Positions 36,973 through 45,483 of a stretch of 64,000 bases of DNA are shown here, one piece after another. The notes under the pieces are model-generated. The model was not told where the DNA came from. It saw only the letters and a list, made by a program, of their open reading frames with translations, and searched no databases. Numbering within the stretch: position 1 is the stretch's first letter; every line of letters starts with the position of its first letter. This stretch comes from Ephemeroptericola cinctiostellae. Lineage in GTDB: Bacteria; Pseudomonadota; Gammaproteobacteria; Burkholderiales; Burkholderiaceae. Made by a program: the position numbers and the translations under genes. The stretch spans positions 1,240,001-1,304,000 of the forward strand of contig NZ_CP031124.1 of assembly GCF_003339525.1 (NCBI RefSeq), read 5' to 3'.

Positions 36973-37064
36973 AACCAACCGCTCGTTTAGCACGGACAAC
37001 AATAAGGTCGAGCGTTTCGCATATTTTCAACCCCATTGCTTGCTGGTTGGCTCAAACATTGGGC
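36973..37064 (+). other. attC-like site 6 (92 bp, degenerate)
   Basis: Core ATTGGGC (37058-37064), preceded by CTCAAAC as in the other sites, and a probable inverse core AACCAAC (36973-36979). GGTCGAGCGTTTCGCAT gives part of a stem. Confidence 0.45.
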
Positions 37065-37104
37065 GTTGAAAACTTAATGAACTTCATTTGAGGAGTTTTG
37101 TACT

Positions 37105-37533
37105 ATGACCACATTCAGCACCAGCCGCCAGCTGGCCGCGTCACCTTCATTGGTGTTCGGTGCGATGAAGGACGCTGAACGTCTCGCCAAATGGTGGGGC
37201 CCAGCGGGCTTCTCTAATCGTTTCGATGTCTTTGAGTTCAAAACGGGTGGCAAGTGGCTTTTCACCATGATCGGCCCTGATGGTGCGAGCTATCCTAATG
37301 AGGCGATTTTTTTAACCATTGAAGCGGATCGCAAAGTCGTCATCAAACATGTCAATCAACCTCATTTTCAGCTTACCATAACGTTAGAGGCCTTTTCTGG
37401 GGGGACTTTGCTGCGTTGGGATCAGACGTTTGACGATGAAGTCGTTGCTCAATCCGTTCGACAAATTGTCGAACCTGCAAACGAACAAAACCTTGACCGT
37501 TTAAGCGTTGTACTGGGGTTGAGTGAGGGCTGA
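37105..37533 (+). CDS. SRPBCC / AHSA1 family cassette protein
   Basis: A 142-residue START-like protein. It opens SRQLAASPSLVFGAMKDAER, then the family hallmark LAKWWGPAGFSNRFDVFEFK, GGKWLFTMIGPDG, YPNEAIFLTIEADRKVVIKH and LLRWDQTFDDE. The fold is a ligand-binding helix-grip; AHSA1-type single-domain members in bacteria are mostly uncharacterised. RBS GAGGAG lies 9 bases before ATG 37105. A second SRPBCC gene, broken, lies in array 2. Confidence 0.82.
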   Translation: MTTFSTSRQLAASPSLVFGAMKDAERLAKWWGPAGFSNRFDVFEFKTGGKWLFTMIGPDGASYPNEAIFLTIEADRKVVIKHVNQPHFQLTITLEAFSGGTLLRWDQTFDDEVVAQSVRQIVEPANEQNLDRLSVVLGLSEG

Positions 37534-37575
37534 GTAAGGGTGTGGCGTATTGTAATTACTAAGGCTTTATCCATC

Positions 37576-37995
37576 ATGACGACCCTACGTTTTTTTCGTT
37601 TGCACGTGTTGATTTGTTCTCTGCCTTTTTTAGTGGGTTGCAACGAGATTGAGCCGATTGAAATTGAAAGTGGTACGATACATTTTTATCGAAAAATGGA
37701 TGGTGCATTTAATGATCAGAAAAATTCTATTGCTCTTTCAACAAAGCAAGTTCAATTTCTTGAAGATTGGCTTAACGCCAATAAAAAAGGTTGGTCGTCT
37801 TACACGCCAATGGGAACATTTATTCCAAATTGGTGTATCGCATTCAGTGCATTGAATGCGGAGTTTGTTTCTCTATGTTTTATTGAAAAACGACTGGTGT
37901 TATTTGGAGAAGGGAAGCAAGTTGAGCACTCTTTTTCAGAAAGTGACAGCGGTGTATTTTTTGAAAATATTATCAATACAATGCCTTCTCCTTAA
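37576..37995 (+). CDS. Hypothetical lipoprotein
   Basis: A 139-residue protein with a lipoprotein signal: TTLRFFRLHVLICSLPFLVG followed by Cys (lipobox LVGC, Cys near residue 23). The mature part is acidic and aromatic (IHFYRKMDGAFNDQ, LEDWLNANKKGWSSYTPMG) and matches no family I recognise. ATG 37576 is chosen because it opens the signal peptide; an upstream GTG at 37540 would bury it. It lies 42 bp after the SRPBCC gene with no attC between, and ends the array before the terminator at 38030. Confidence 0.7.
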   Translation: MTTLRFFRLHVLICSLPFLVGCNEIEPIEIESGTIHFYRKMDGAFNDQKNSIALSTKQVQFLEDWLNANKKGWSSYTPMGTFIPNWCIAFSALNAEFVSLCFIEKRLVLFGEGKQVEHSFSESDSGVFFENIINTMPSP

Positions 37996-38029
37996 TAGGT
38001 TTAAAAATATACATTACTTAAAAGTACAT

Positions 38030-38063
38030 AAAAAAAACCAGCTCAAGTGAGCTGGTTTTTTTT
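38030..38063. terminator. Bidirectional terminator between array 1 and mdh
   Basis: Stem CCAGCTC / GAGCTGG, loop AAGT, flanked by seven A and eight T. It ends the plus-strand cassettes and the minus-strand mdh. Confidence 0.9.
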
Positions 38064-38090
38064 ATGTTGTACCGAAGTACATTCAAGCGA

Positions 38091-39074
38091 TTAGCCCAAT
38101 AAATGTGCAATGCCTGCTTTTTCTTCTTCCAACTCAGCCAATGTGGCATCCATTTTGCTGCGTGAGAACTCATCGATTTCCAAGCCTTCAACGATGGTGT
38201 ATGTGCCATTTTCAGTTGTGACCGGGAAGCCGTACATGGTGTCTGCTGGAATACCATAATCGCCGTTTGATGGCACGCCCATGGTGACCCATTTGCCGTT
38301 TGAACCGAGGATCCAGTCATGGATGTGGTCGATGGCGGCGTTGGCTGCTGAAGCGGCCGATGATAAGCCACGTGCTTCAATGATCGCTGCACCACGTTTG
38401 CCGACTGTTGGGATGAATGTGTCGCGTGTCCATGCTTGATCGTTGATCATGCCGTCAACAGATTCGCCGCCGATGGTTGCGAAACGTGTGTCTGGGTACA
38501 TGGTTGGGCTGTGGTTACCCCATACGGTGAGTTTTTCGATGCCGTCAACTGCTTTGCCTGTTTTCGCTGCGATTTGTGATGCGGCGCGGTTGTAATCCAA
38601 ACGCAACATGGCGGTGAAGTTTTCGCGTGGCAGGTCAGGTGCAGATTTCATGGCGATGTAGGCGTTGGTGTTGGCTGGGTTGCCGACGACCAATACTTTA
38701 ACGTTGCGGCTGGCGTGGTCGTTCAATGCTTTGCCTTGAACGGTGAAAATTGCGCCATTGGCTTCGAGCAAGTCTTTGCGTTCCATGCCTTTTGAGCGTG
38801 GGCGTGCGCCAACCAATACAGCAACATCTGCATCTTTGAATGCAACGTTTGGATCATCAGAGATCACAACGCCTGCGAGCAATGGGAATGCGCAGTCTTC
38901 TAATTCCATCACAACGCCGTTCACTGCTGGCAATGCAGGTGTGATGTCAAGGAGTTGCAAAATCACAGGTTGGTCTTTACCAAGCATGTCGCCGTTGGCG
39001 ATGCGGAACAACAAAGAATAACAGATTTGACCTGCGGCACCAGTGACCGCAACGCGCATGGGGGCTTTTGCCAT
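38091..39074 (-). CDS. mdh: Malate dehydrogenase
   Basis: A 327-residue NAD-dependent malate dehydrogenase of the TCA cycle, of the cytosolic/Thermus-like type usual in Burkholderiales. [20 protein letters not shown] is the Rossmann motif. Others are [40 protein letters not shown] (substrate Arg), [35 protein letters not shown] and the catalytic His in [17 protein letters not shown] 39074 with RBS AAAGGTG is preferred over the upstream 39119. Divergent from the gntR-sdhCDAB block, with a palindromic operator candidate at 39231 between them. Confidence 0.95.
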   Translation of the reverse strand: MAKAPMRVAVTGAAGQICYSLLFRIANGDMLGKDQPVILQLLDITPALPAVNGVVMELEDCAFPLLAGVVISDDPNVAFKDADVAVLVGARPRSKGMERKDLLEANGAIFTVQGKALNDHASRNVKVLVVGNPANTNAYIAMKSAPDLPRENFTAMLRLDYNRAASQIAAKTGKAVDGIEKLTVWGNHSPTMYPDTRFATIGGESVDGMINDQAWTRDTFIPTVGKRGAAIIEARGLSSAASAANAAIDHIHDWILGSNGKWVTMGVPSNGDYGIPADTMYGFPVTTENGTYTIVEGLEIDEFSRSKMDATLAELEEEKAGIAHLLG

Positions 39075-39230
39075 GATATAACACCTTTTAAAAGTTGAGA
39101 AATGAGAAGAATCAAGCATGATATTGTAACGCAGCTTGGCACTTTTGCTGTGGAGTTTTGCTATTTGTGCGAAGCAGCATGACGAATAACAAGAGTGTAA
39201 ACAAGGGTGTGTGTTGTGTCAATACTCTAG

Positions 39231-39246
39231 TGTCTTATACAAGATG
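39231..39246. promoter_or_regulatory. Candidate GntR-family operator (mdh/gntR interval)
   Basis: TGTCTTATACAAGATG contains the near-palindrome TCTTATACAAGA. A 13-of-14 match (TGTCTTATATAAGA) lies upstream of gcdH at 56421. It fits the spacing of HutC/FadR-like operators. The link to the adjacent regulator is inferred. Confidence 0.5.
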
Positions 39247-39501
39247 TAGGAGTGATGGACAGTTCAATCAGTTTGGGGCATAATGCTTGCAATCAACTGA
39301 CAGCTGGCCGCGAAAGGTCGTTCGTCTAGAGAAGAAGCAAAAAAACATTTTGATGGCCGTTAAAAAATACTTTTTAAACTGTAGATGCCAAAGATGTTAT
39401 GCGCCGAACCTGAAAAAATCAAAGACACACAAGCACACCTTTGGTTGAAGCTGAGTTCTCGTCAATTATAAAACAATCGCGCCAATGGCGTGGAGGATGA
39501 C

Positions 39502-40251
39502 ATGGTCGATCACAATTCAAATGCGGCGGATACGTCCCCTGTATTCAGTCCGTTGTATCAGCAAATTAAAGCTTTATTGTTGCAAAGTTTGGAGCAGGGT
39601 GAGTGGAATGCGGGGGAAATTATTCCATCTGAGGTTGAACTGGCTTCACGTTATAAAGTCAGTCAGGGCACGGTGCGTAAAGCCGTTGATGAGTTGGCTG
39701 CTGATAATTTGTTGGTGCGCCGTCAAGGGCGAGGGACGTTTGTCGCGACCCATCAAGAAGCGAAAGTGCGTTTTCGTTTTCTCAGCATGAAAGCGGATTC
39801 AGGCGCGGATGTTAAAACGAAATCAAAAATTGTAAATGTAGAGCATTTACAGCCATCTGAGGATGTTCGCACCCACCTTGGCTTGGCCAAAAAAGAGTTG
39901 GCTGTTAAAATCACACGCCTATTGTCTTTTAATAATAAACCTGCAGTGTATGAGGAAATCTGGTTGTCAACCCACATTTTCACCGATGTGACGCAGGAAA
40001 AAATGATGAATTATAAAGGAACGCTGTACGGTTGGTTCGAAGCAGAATATAATGTGCGGATGATTCGAGCGGTAGAGAAATTGCGTGCGGTGATGGGCGA
40101 TTCGCAAGTGGTTGATTCCCTAGAAATTTCCCAAAATGAACCTTTGTTGTTCATTGAGCGCTTGTCTTACAGCTATGCCGATAAGCTGGTTGAGGTTCGC
40201 CATGGTTGGTACCTCACTTCTGCATATCACTATCAAAATGAATTAATTTGA
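39502..40251 (+). CDS. GntR family regulator (HutC/UTRA type) of the sdh block
   Basis: A 249-residue repressor-type protein. The winged helix spans residues ~15-80 (PLYQQIKALLLQSLEQGEW, IIPSEVELASRYKVSQGTVR, KAVDELAADNLLVRRQGRGT), followed by a UTRA ligand-binding domain (~95-240). The ATG at 39502 has GGAGG 5 bases upstream. A possible promoter is TTGAAG (39445) - 16 bp - TATAAA (39467). It lies between mdh and sdhCDAB, as in other betaproteobacteria, so it probably controls TCA-cycle genes. The ligand is unknown. Confidence 0.85.
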   Translation: MVDHNSNAADTSPVFSPLYQQIKALLLQSLEQGEWNAGEIIPSEVELASRYKVSQGTVRKAVDELAADNLLVRRQGRGTFVATHQEAKVRFRFLSMKADSGADVKTKSKIVNVEHLQPSEDVRTHLGLAKKELAVKITRLLSFNNKPAVYEEIWLSTHIFTDVTQEKMMNYKGTLYGWFEAEYNVRMIRAVEKLRAVMGDSQVVDSLEISQNEPLLFIERLSYSYADKLVEVRHGWYLTSAYHYQNELI

Positions 40252-40268
40252 GCTTAAGCTCATGCAAT

Positions 40269-40297
40269 AACGCTATTGTTTTTTAGCGTTTTTATTT
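40269..40297 (+). terminator. Terminator after gntR
   Basis: Stem AACGCTA / TAGCGTT followed by TTTATTT. A second stem without T-run, ATGCCAGC / GCTGGCAT (40387-40412), lies in the sdhC leader region. Confidence 0.65.
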
Positions 40298-40453
40298 ACC
40301 AATATGTTGTTGCAATGCGGTATTTTCTGTGAAATTACGGTAAGTTTTTAGTAATTTTATGTGTTTAATATGTCATTTAGTGAAAAATGCCAGCTTTTTG
40401 AACGGCTGGCATCATTCAATATCACCAGTTTTTAATTAATAGTAGAGGTCATT

Positions 40454-40867
40454 ATGGGTCAAACACCACACACACCCAAACGGCAAGAGTTTCGTAATAT
40501 TGGCATTTCTGATATTCGCAACTACCGCTTGCCGCCTGCGGGCATCGTATCTATTCTTCATCGCATCAGCGGCGCAGCTTTGTTTTTGGCTCTGCCGTTT
40601 TTATTTGCGATCATCACCGCTGCCTTTGGCTCCAAGGACAAATTTGATGCTTTGGTGCTGTGTTTAGCGAATCCCTTGGTCAAAATCATCTTGCTTGGCT
40701 TGATCTGGGCCATTTTGCATCACGCATGCGCGGGTGTTCGTTACCTTGTGATGGATTTGCACATCAAGGTCAGCAAAGAGGGCGGTCGTTCAACAGCGCA
40801 CACGGTGTTGATGGTGAGTTTAGCGTTGACAGCAGTTGTTGCTGCACGTTTATTTAATTTATTCTAA
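40454..40867 (+). CDS. sdhC: Succinate dehydrogenase cytochrome b556 subunit
   Basis: A 137-residue membrane anchor with three hydrophobic helices. RLPPAGIVSILHRISGAALF carries the SxxHRxSG quinone/heme signature. The conserved His in WAILHHACAGVRYLVMDLH ligates heme b. It forms complex II with SdhD, A and B and passes electrons from succinate to ubiquinone. First gene of sdhCDAB; sdhD begins 12 bp after it. Confidence 0.94.
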   Translation: MGQTPHTPKRQEFRNIGISDIRNYRLPPAGIVSILHRISGAALFLALPFLFAIITAAFGSKDKFDALVLCLANPLVKIILLGLIWAILHHACAGVRYLVMDLHIKVSKEGGRSTAHTVLMVSLALTAVVAARLFNLF

Positions 40868-40879
40868 TAGGAGCACCTG

Positions 40880-41239
40880 ATGAATAACGTAAAAGTAGGT
40901 ACTTCTCGCGTCGTGACTGGCGCGCATTATGGTTGGAAAGACTGGCTCGCACAGCGCATCACAGGTGCGTTGGTGTTGGTGTTCGTGGTTGCCGTTTTAG
41001 TGCGCTTTTTGACGGCGCCTGCAACTTATGAGGCTTGGAATGGTTTCATGGCCAGCGGTCCGATGAAGTTTTTGACTTTCTTCACCTTGTTGGCTGCTTG
41101 TTATCACGCTTGGATTGGCGTGCGTGATATTTGGATGGATTATGTTAAAAATTCAGGCGTGCGCTTGGCTTTGCATATTTTTACCATTTTATGGTTGCTG
41201 GGTTGCGCTGCGTATGGCGTTTCAGCCTTGTTTAAGTAA
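40880..41239 (+). CDS. sdhD: Succinate dehydrogenase hydrophobic anchor subunit
   Basis: A 119-residue, three-helix anchor. VVTGAHYGWKDWLAQRITGA, FLTFFTLLAACYHAWIGVRD with the heme-ligand His, and WMDYVKNSGVRL are typical of SdhD. It pairs with SdhC in the inner membrane. RBS AGGAG precedes ATG 40880, and sdhA starts 17 bp after its stop. Confidence 0.92.
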   Translation: MNNVKVGTSRVVTGAHYGWKDWLAQRITGALVLVFVVAVLVRFLTAPATYEAWNGFMASGPMKFLTFFTLLAACYHAWIGVRDIWMDYVKNSGVRLALHIFTILWLLGCAAYGVSALFK

Positions 41240-41256
41240 GGAATTAAGGAAATAAC

Positions 41257-43068
41257 ATGGCGATTTTAACGAAAAAATTTGATGTGGTTGTGGTTGGTGC
41301 GGGTGGTTCAGGTTTGCGCGCGGCATTGCAACTTTCTGAAGCGGGCTTGTCGGTTGCCGTATTGACCAAGGTATTCCCAACACGATCTCACACCGTTGCG
41401 GCGCAAGGTGGTATTGGCGCATCTTTGGGCAACATGGCTGAAGACAACTGGCATTACCACTTCTATGATACGGTCAAGGGTTCTGACTGGCTTGGCGACC
41501 AAGACGCAATTGAATTCATGTGCCGCGAAGCACCCAAAGTTGTGTATGAACTTGAACATTTTGGCATGCCTTTTGACCGCAATCCAGATGGTACGATTTA
41601 CCAACGTCCATTTGGCGGTCACTCTGCCAATTATGGCGAAAAGCCCGTGCCTCGCGCTTGCGCGGCCGCGGATCGTACGGGTCATGCATTGTTGCATACA
41701 CTGTATCAACGCAATGTGCGCGCAAACACCCAATTCTTCGTTGAATGGATGGCGCTTGATTTGCTCCGTGATGAAGAAGGCGATGTGCTTGGTGTGACTG
41801 CGCTCGAAATGGAAACAGGCGAAGTGATGAATTTGCAAGCAAAAATCACCTTGTTTGCAACAGGTGGTGCTGGTCGTATTTTTGCCGCATCAACCAACGC
41901 CTTCATCAACACTGGTGACGGCTTGGGCATGGCAGCGCGCGCGGGCATTCCACTCGAAGACATGGAGTTCTGGCAATTTCACCCAACAGGCGTGGCGGGT
42001 GCAGGCGTGTTGATCACCGAAGGCGTGCGAGGCGAAGGCGGCATTTTGCGCAACTGCAATGGCGAGCGCTTCATGGAACGCTATGCGCCGACATTGAAAG
42101 ATTTGGCGCCACGTGACTTCGTGTCACGTTCGATGGATCAAGAAATCAAAGAAGGCCGTGGTTGCGGTCCAAACAAAGACCACGTGATGCTTGACGTGAC
42201 GCACATTGGTAAAGAAACCATCATGAAGCGTCTGCCATCGATTTTTGAAATTGCGAAGAAATTCGCGAACGTCGACGCCTCTAAGGAAATGATTCCTGTT
42301 GTGCCAACGATTCATTATCAAATGGGTGGCATTCCGACCAATGTACATGGTCAAGTGGTTGTTCCTGCTGATCCAAGCAATGCGATGGAAAGCGGCAATA
42401 AAGTGGTCAAAGGCTTTTACGCTGTGGGCGAATGCTCATGCGTATCGGTGCATGGCGCGAACCGCCTCGGCACGAACTCACTGCTTGATTTGGTCGTTTT
42501 TGGTCGCGCAGCGGGTAATCACATTGTTGAAGCGATTAAATCATTCCCAGTCGATCACAAAGTCTTGCCTAAAGACGCCGCTGATAAAACTTTGGCGCGT
42601 TTGAACCGTTTCCAAAGCAACACATCGGGTGAAAATGCACAAGACGTGGCTGATGCCATCCGTGCAACGATGCAGCAACATGCAGCGGTTTTCCGTACGC
42701 AAGACACCTTGAACAAAGGCGTCACGGAAATCATGAAAGTGGCACAGCGCGTCAACAACATCCAAGTCAAAGACCCATCAAAAGTATTCAACACCGCTTT
42801 GGTGGAAGCGCTTGAAGTGGACAACTTGATCGAAGTCGCGAAAGCAACGATGGTTTCTGCCGCAGCGCGCACAGAATGCCGTGGTGCACATGCCGTGTAC
42901 GATTATGAACATGGCGCGGATCACCCAGACTTCCCATTGGGTCGTAACGACAAAGAGTGGATGAAACACACTTTGTGGTACGCCGAAGGCAATCGTTTGG
43001 ATTACAAACCTGTGAACTTGAAACCGTTGACCGTGGACACCGTACCACCAAAACCACGCACGTTCTAA
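41257..43068 (+). CDS. sdhA: Succinate dehydrogenase flavoprotein subunit
   Basis: A 603-residue FAD subunit that oxidises succinate to fumarate. FAD motif VVVGAGGSGLRAALQLSEAG, the covalent-flavin His in FPTRSHTVAAQGGI, GGHSANYGEKPVPRACAAAD, FHPTGVAGAGVLITEGVRGE, catalytic Arg region ERYAPTLKDLAPRDFVSRSM, HYQMGGIPTN and GANRLGTNSLLDLVVFGRAA are all present, as is the C-terminal helical domain (TECRGAHAVYDYE). Length is typical. It is followed by an unusually long 146-bp gap with two stem-loops before sdhB. Confidence 0.97.
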   Translation: MAILTKKFDVVVVGAGGSGLRAALQLSEAGLSVAVLTKVFPTRSHTVAAQGGIGASLGNMAEDNWHYHFYDTVKGSDWLGDQDAIEFMCREAPKVVYELEHFGMPFDRNPDGTIYQRPFGGHSANYGEKPVPRACAAADRTGHALLHTLYQRNVRANTQFFVEWMALDLLRDEEGDVLGVTALEMETGEVMNLQAKITLFATGGAGRIFAASTNAFINTGDGLGMAARAGIPLEDMEFWQFHPTGVAGAGVLITEGVRGEGGILRNCNGERFMERYAPTLKDLAPRDFVSRSMDQEIKEGRGCGPNKDHVMLDVTHIGKETIMKRLPSIFEIAKKFANVDASKEMIPVVPTIHYQMGGIPTNVHGQVVVPADPSNAMESGNKVVKGFYAVGECSCVSVHGANRLGTNSLLDLVVFGRAAGNHIVEAIKSFPVDHKVLPKDAADKTLARLNRFQSNTSGENAQDVADAIRATMQQHAAVFRTQDTLNKGVTEIMKVAQRVNNIQVKDPSKVFNTALVEALEVDNLIEVAKATMVSAAARTECRGAHAVYDYEHGADHPDFPLGRNDKEWMKHTLWYAEGNRLDYKPVNLKPLTVDTVPPKPRTF

Positions 43069-43075
43069 ATCGTTC

Positions 43076-43163
43076 AAAAAAAGTAAACATTTACTTTTTT
43101 TGGTTAAAGTTAAAAAAGTGGTGCAAGGTGCTTGGATCAACCCATGCCGCACCCACCACTTTT
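43076..43163 (+). promoter_or_regulatory. Two stem-loops in the sdhA-sdhB gap
   Basis: Stem 1: AAAAAAAGTAAA with TTTACTTTTTTT (43076-43101), a T-run hairpin. Stem 2: AAAAGTGGTG with CACCACTTTT (about 43114-43163). They could lower or process read-through to sdhB, or protect the sdhCDA message. Confidence 0.5.
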
Positions 43164-43214
43164 GAAGTCAATGTCGAAGCTCACGCATTGACCGAAGCAT
43201 AAAGAGAATACACG

Positions 43215-43919
43215 ATGAAAACTAAAGTTTTTGAAATCTACCGCTACGATCCAGACAAAGATGCAAAACCGTACATGCAAACCATCAAAATCGACCTCGA
43301 AGATGGCGACCGCATGTTGCTTGACGCCTTGGTCAAATTGAAAAAAATCGATGAAACGATTTCTTTCCGTCGCTCATGTCGTGAAGGCGTGTGCGGCTCG
43401 GATGCGATGAACATCAATGGTAAAAATGGTTTGGCTTGCTTGACCAATCTCAACGATTTGCCAGAGAAAATCGTTTTACGCCCATTACCTGGCCTGCCCG
43501 TTGTGCGTGATTTAATCGTCGACATGACGGATTTCTTCAACCAATACCATTCGATTAAACCGTATTTGGTGAATGATGTAGCCCCACCAGAAAAAGAACG
43601 TTTGCAATCACCTGAACAACGTGATGAATTGAACGGCTTGTACGAATGCATCCTTTGTGCATGCTGTTCAACGTCATGCCCATCGTTCTGGTGGAATCCT
43701 GATAAGTTCGTCGGCCCAGCGGGTTTGTTGGCCGCTTACCGCTTCATCGCCGACACGCGTGACAACGACACATCGGCACGCTTGGACAATTTGGACGACC
43801 CATATCGATTGTTCCGTTGCCACACCATCATGAACTGCGTTGATGTGTGTCCGAAAGAACTCAACCCTACCAAAGCGATTGGGAAAATCAAAGAAATGCT
43901 CGTGCGCCGAGCGGTTTAA
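43215..43919 (+). CDS. sdhB: Succinate dehydrogenase iron-sulfur subunit
   Basis: A 234-residue subunit carrying three Fe-S clusters. The [2Fe-2S] ligands lie in SFRRSCREGVCGSDAMNING and LACLTNL, and the [4Fe-4S]/[3Fe-4S] ligands in YECILCACCSTSCPSFWWNP and CHTIMNCVDVCPKELNPTKA. It relays electrons from SdhA to quinone. The usual followers sdhE and gltA are not found after it; a terminator and cassette array 2 follow instead. Confidence 0.97.
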   Translation: MKTKVFEIYRYDPDKDAKPYMQTIKIDLEDGDRMLLDALVKLKKIDETISFRRSCREGVCGSDAMNINGKNGLACLTNLNDLPEKIVLRPLPGLPVVRDLIVDMTDFFNQYHSIKPYLVNDVAPPEKERLQSPEQRDELNGLYECILCACCSTSCPSFWWNPDKFVGPAGLLAAYRFIADTRDNDTSARLDNLDDPYRLFRCHTIMNCVDVCPKELNPTKAIGKIKEMLVRRAV

Positions 43920-43925
43920 TTGATG

Positions 43926-43958
43926 AAAATGGATGATGCTTGCATCATCCATTTTTTT
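43926..43958 (+). terminator. Terminator of sdhCDAB
   Basis: Stem AAAATGGATGATG / CATCATCCATTTT around loop CTTG, followed by a T-run. Confidence 0.9.
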
Positions 43959-44185
43959 GAAAGATCAATGTGCAAAGTCATTGAGGGTGCGGATGACACT
44001 GTGCTGATCGTACCGATCGTTTAATGCCTTTGTCATCTAAATGGGATTGATATACAGCTAGGTATACATCTGGCCCCGATTTATGTTGTTTTAAAGTCAT
44101 TTAAAATTAATGTATTATAGTTATTGTGTTTTTCAAACAAGAATATATGGCGAAATGATGGCAGAATGCCAATGCATTACGCCGT

Positions 44186-44201
44186 ATAAGATACGTTAGG
44201 C
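44186..44201 (+). other. Leading core site of cassette array 2
   Basis: ATAAGATACGTTAGGC ends in core GTTAGGC (44195-44201). Fourteen of sixteen bases equal the left border of array 1. The ~225 bp between the sdhB terminator and this point show no gene and no integrase. Confidence 0.5.
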
Positions 44202-44228
44202 CAACAACGACCTCTTGGAGGCATGCAA

Positions 44229-44660
44229 GTGAAAACATCTGACTCAATTGTTGAAATTATTGCCCCCGCAAGGAAGGTTTGGCTGGCCTTGACCGTGCCT
44301 GATTTAGCGAAGCAATGGTAGTATGGCTCTGATTTGCTGGCAACATGGGAGATCGGAGCCCCTATCATTTTCCGCAACGAATGGAATGGGCGAGTATTTG
44401 AACAGAAGGGCAACGTTCTTGAGTTTTTATCAGAGTCACACCTAAAGTACTCATTGTTTTTCCCTCGCCCCGATCTGCAAGACATTCCAGAGCACTGCTT
44501 TTTCATGACATATGAATTGACCGAAAGCGAAGCGGTTACATTCCTGCTTGTGCGCCAGGAAGACCCATGCCCCTTCCCACCCAATGAATCGACTGATGGA
44601 GATGAAGGTCCAGATGTACTTTCTTGTTTGAAAGAACTTGTTGAAGTAAAAATGCCGTGA
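44229..44660 (+). pseudogene. SRPBCC cassette gene interrupted by an amber codon
   Basis: Reading from GTG 44229 (GGAGG 7 bases upstream) gives VKTSDSIVEIIAPARKVWLA, then VPDLAKQW, a TAG at 44319-44321, and YGSDLLATWEIGAPIIFRNE onward to a normal end at 44660. In SRPBCC homologues this position reads W-Q/F-Y-G-S, so TAG most simply arose from CAG (Gln) by one C-to-T change. Both halves are in one frame and otherwise intact (about 143 codons). It is broken unless the amber codon is suppressed or the 3' part is translated from an internal start. Confidence 0.75.
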
Positions 44661-44670
44661 GTGCAAGTCT

Positions 44671-44730
44671 GCCTAACAATTCATTCAAGCCGATGCGGCT
44701 TCGTGGCGCGACTTGATTCAGCCGTTAGGC
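44671..44730 (+). other. attC site 7 (60 bp, classical 59-base element)
   Basis: Inverse core GCCTAAC (44671-44677) and core GTTAGGC (44724-44730), perfectly complementary. Inner L-boxes ATTCAAGCCGATGCGGC and GCGCGACTTGATTCAGCC pair imperfectly. A textbook cassette attC. Confidence 0.92.
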
Positions 44731-44770
44731 ATCGATCATTGCATCGGGGCTGTAAACACTTGAGATTGCC

Positions 44771-45451
44771 ATGAACAAATTGAAGCTTTACTCCGGCCCG
44801 CTAAGCATGTTTGGTGCAAAGGTTGAGATAGCCGTGCGCGAGAAGGGGATTGAGTTCGACTTGGTGATGGTGCCATTCGACTTTGAACGCGGCTACACAC
44901 CGAAACACCCCGAGGTGCTGCGCATCAACCCCAAGTGGCAAGTGCCTGTCCTCATTGATGAGGGTGTCCAGCTTTTCGATTCCACGCAGATATTTGAGTA
45001 CCTAGAGGATCGATGGCCGGAGCAGCCCCTTTGGCCTCATTCCATCGCCGCGCGAGCGGAGGCGCGTAAGCAAGAGCATTGTTCTGACGAAGTGTTTTTT
45101 CCGCATGTCATCCGATTGATGGGCATGCGCGCAAACCCTGACCCCGTCGAGGCGCAAGAATGGAAGAATGCGACAGCGGCCATTGAGGCGTACTACCTCG
45201 GGATGGAGCAATGGCTTCAAGACCATGAGTATATTGCGGGGCAGTTCAGCTACGCAGACATCGCGTTCTATATGGCGCAATTCTTTGCGGCACGTCACAC
45301 GGTGCCGCTGACGGCGCAGCATCCAAGGCTACTTGCCTGGCGGGGCCGCATGATTGATCGGCCAGCTGTAAGGCTTGTAGTGACAGCAATGGCGGACTAC
45401 TTACGCAGTCAGGGTCAAATGGTGCCGCAGCTTGGCGATCAAGCCACATAG
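44771..45451 (+). CDS. Glutathione S-transferase family protein
   Basis: A 226-residue GST. N-terminal thioredoxin-like domain: KLYSGPLSMFGAKVEIAVRE, INPKWQVPVLIDEGVQLFDS (cis-Pro and glutathione-binding DS), IFEYLEDRWPE. The C-terminal helical domain has GQFSYADIAFYMAQFFAARH, with the N-capping Asp. It conjugates or reduces substrates with glutathione in the cytosol; specificity unknown. It is a single-gene cassette flanked by attC sites and is GC-richer than sdh. Confidence 0.88.
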   Translation: MNKLKLYSGPLSMFGAKVEIAVREKGIEFDLVMVPFDFERGYTPKHPEVLRINPKWQVPVLIDEGVQLFDSTQIFEYLEDRWPEQPLWPHSIAARAEARKQEHCSDEVFFPHVIRLMGMRANPDPVEAQEWKNATAAIEAYYLGMEQWLQDHEYIAGQFSYADIAFYMAQFFAARHTVPLTAQHPRLLAWRGRMIDRPAVRLVVTAMADYLRSQGQMVPQLGDQAT

Positions 45452-45483
45452 GCGAACCCGTGTACATGCAGCCGGTGTGCGAT

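Noticed and set aside
43960..44185. intI remnant left of array 2
   Set aside because: Short frames only, none with recombinase R-H-R-Y features; the region is AT-rich and featureless.
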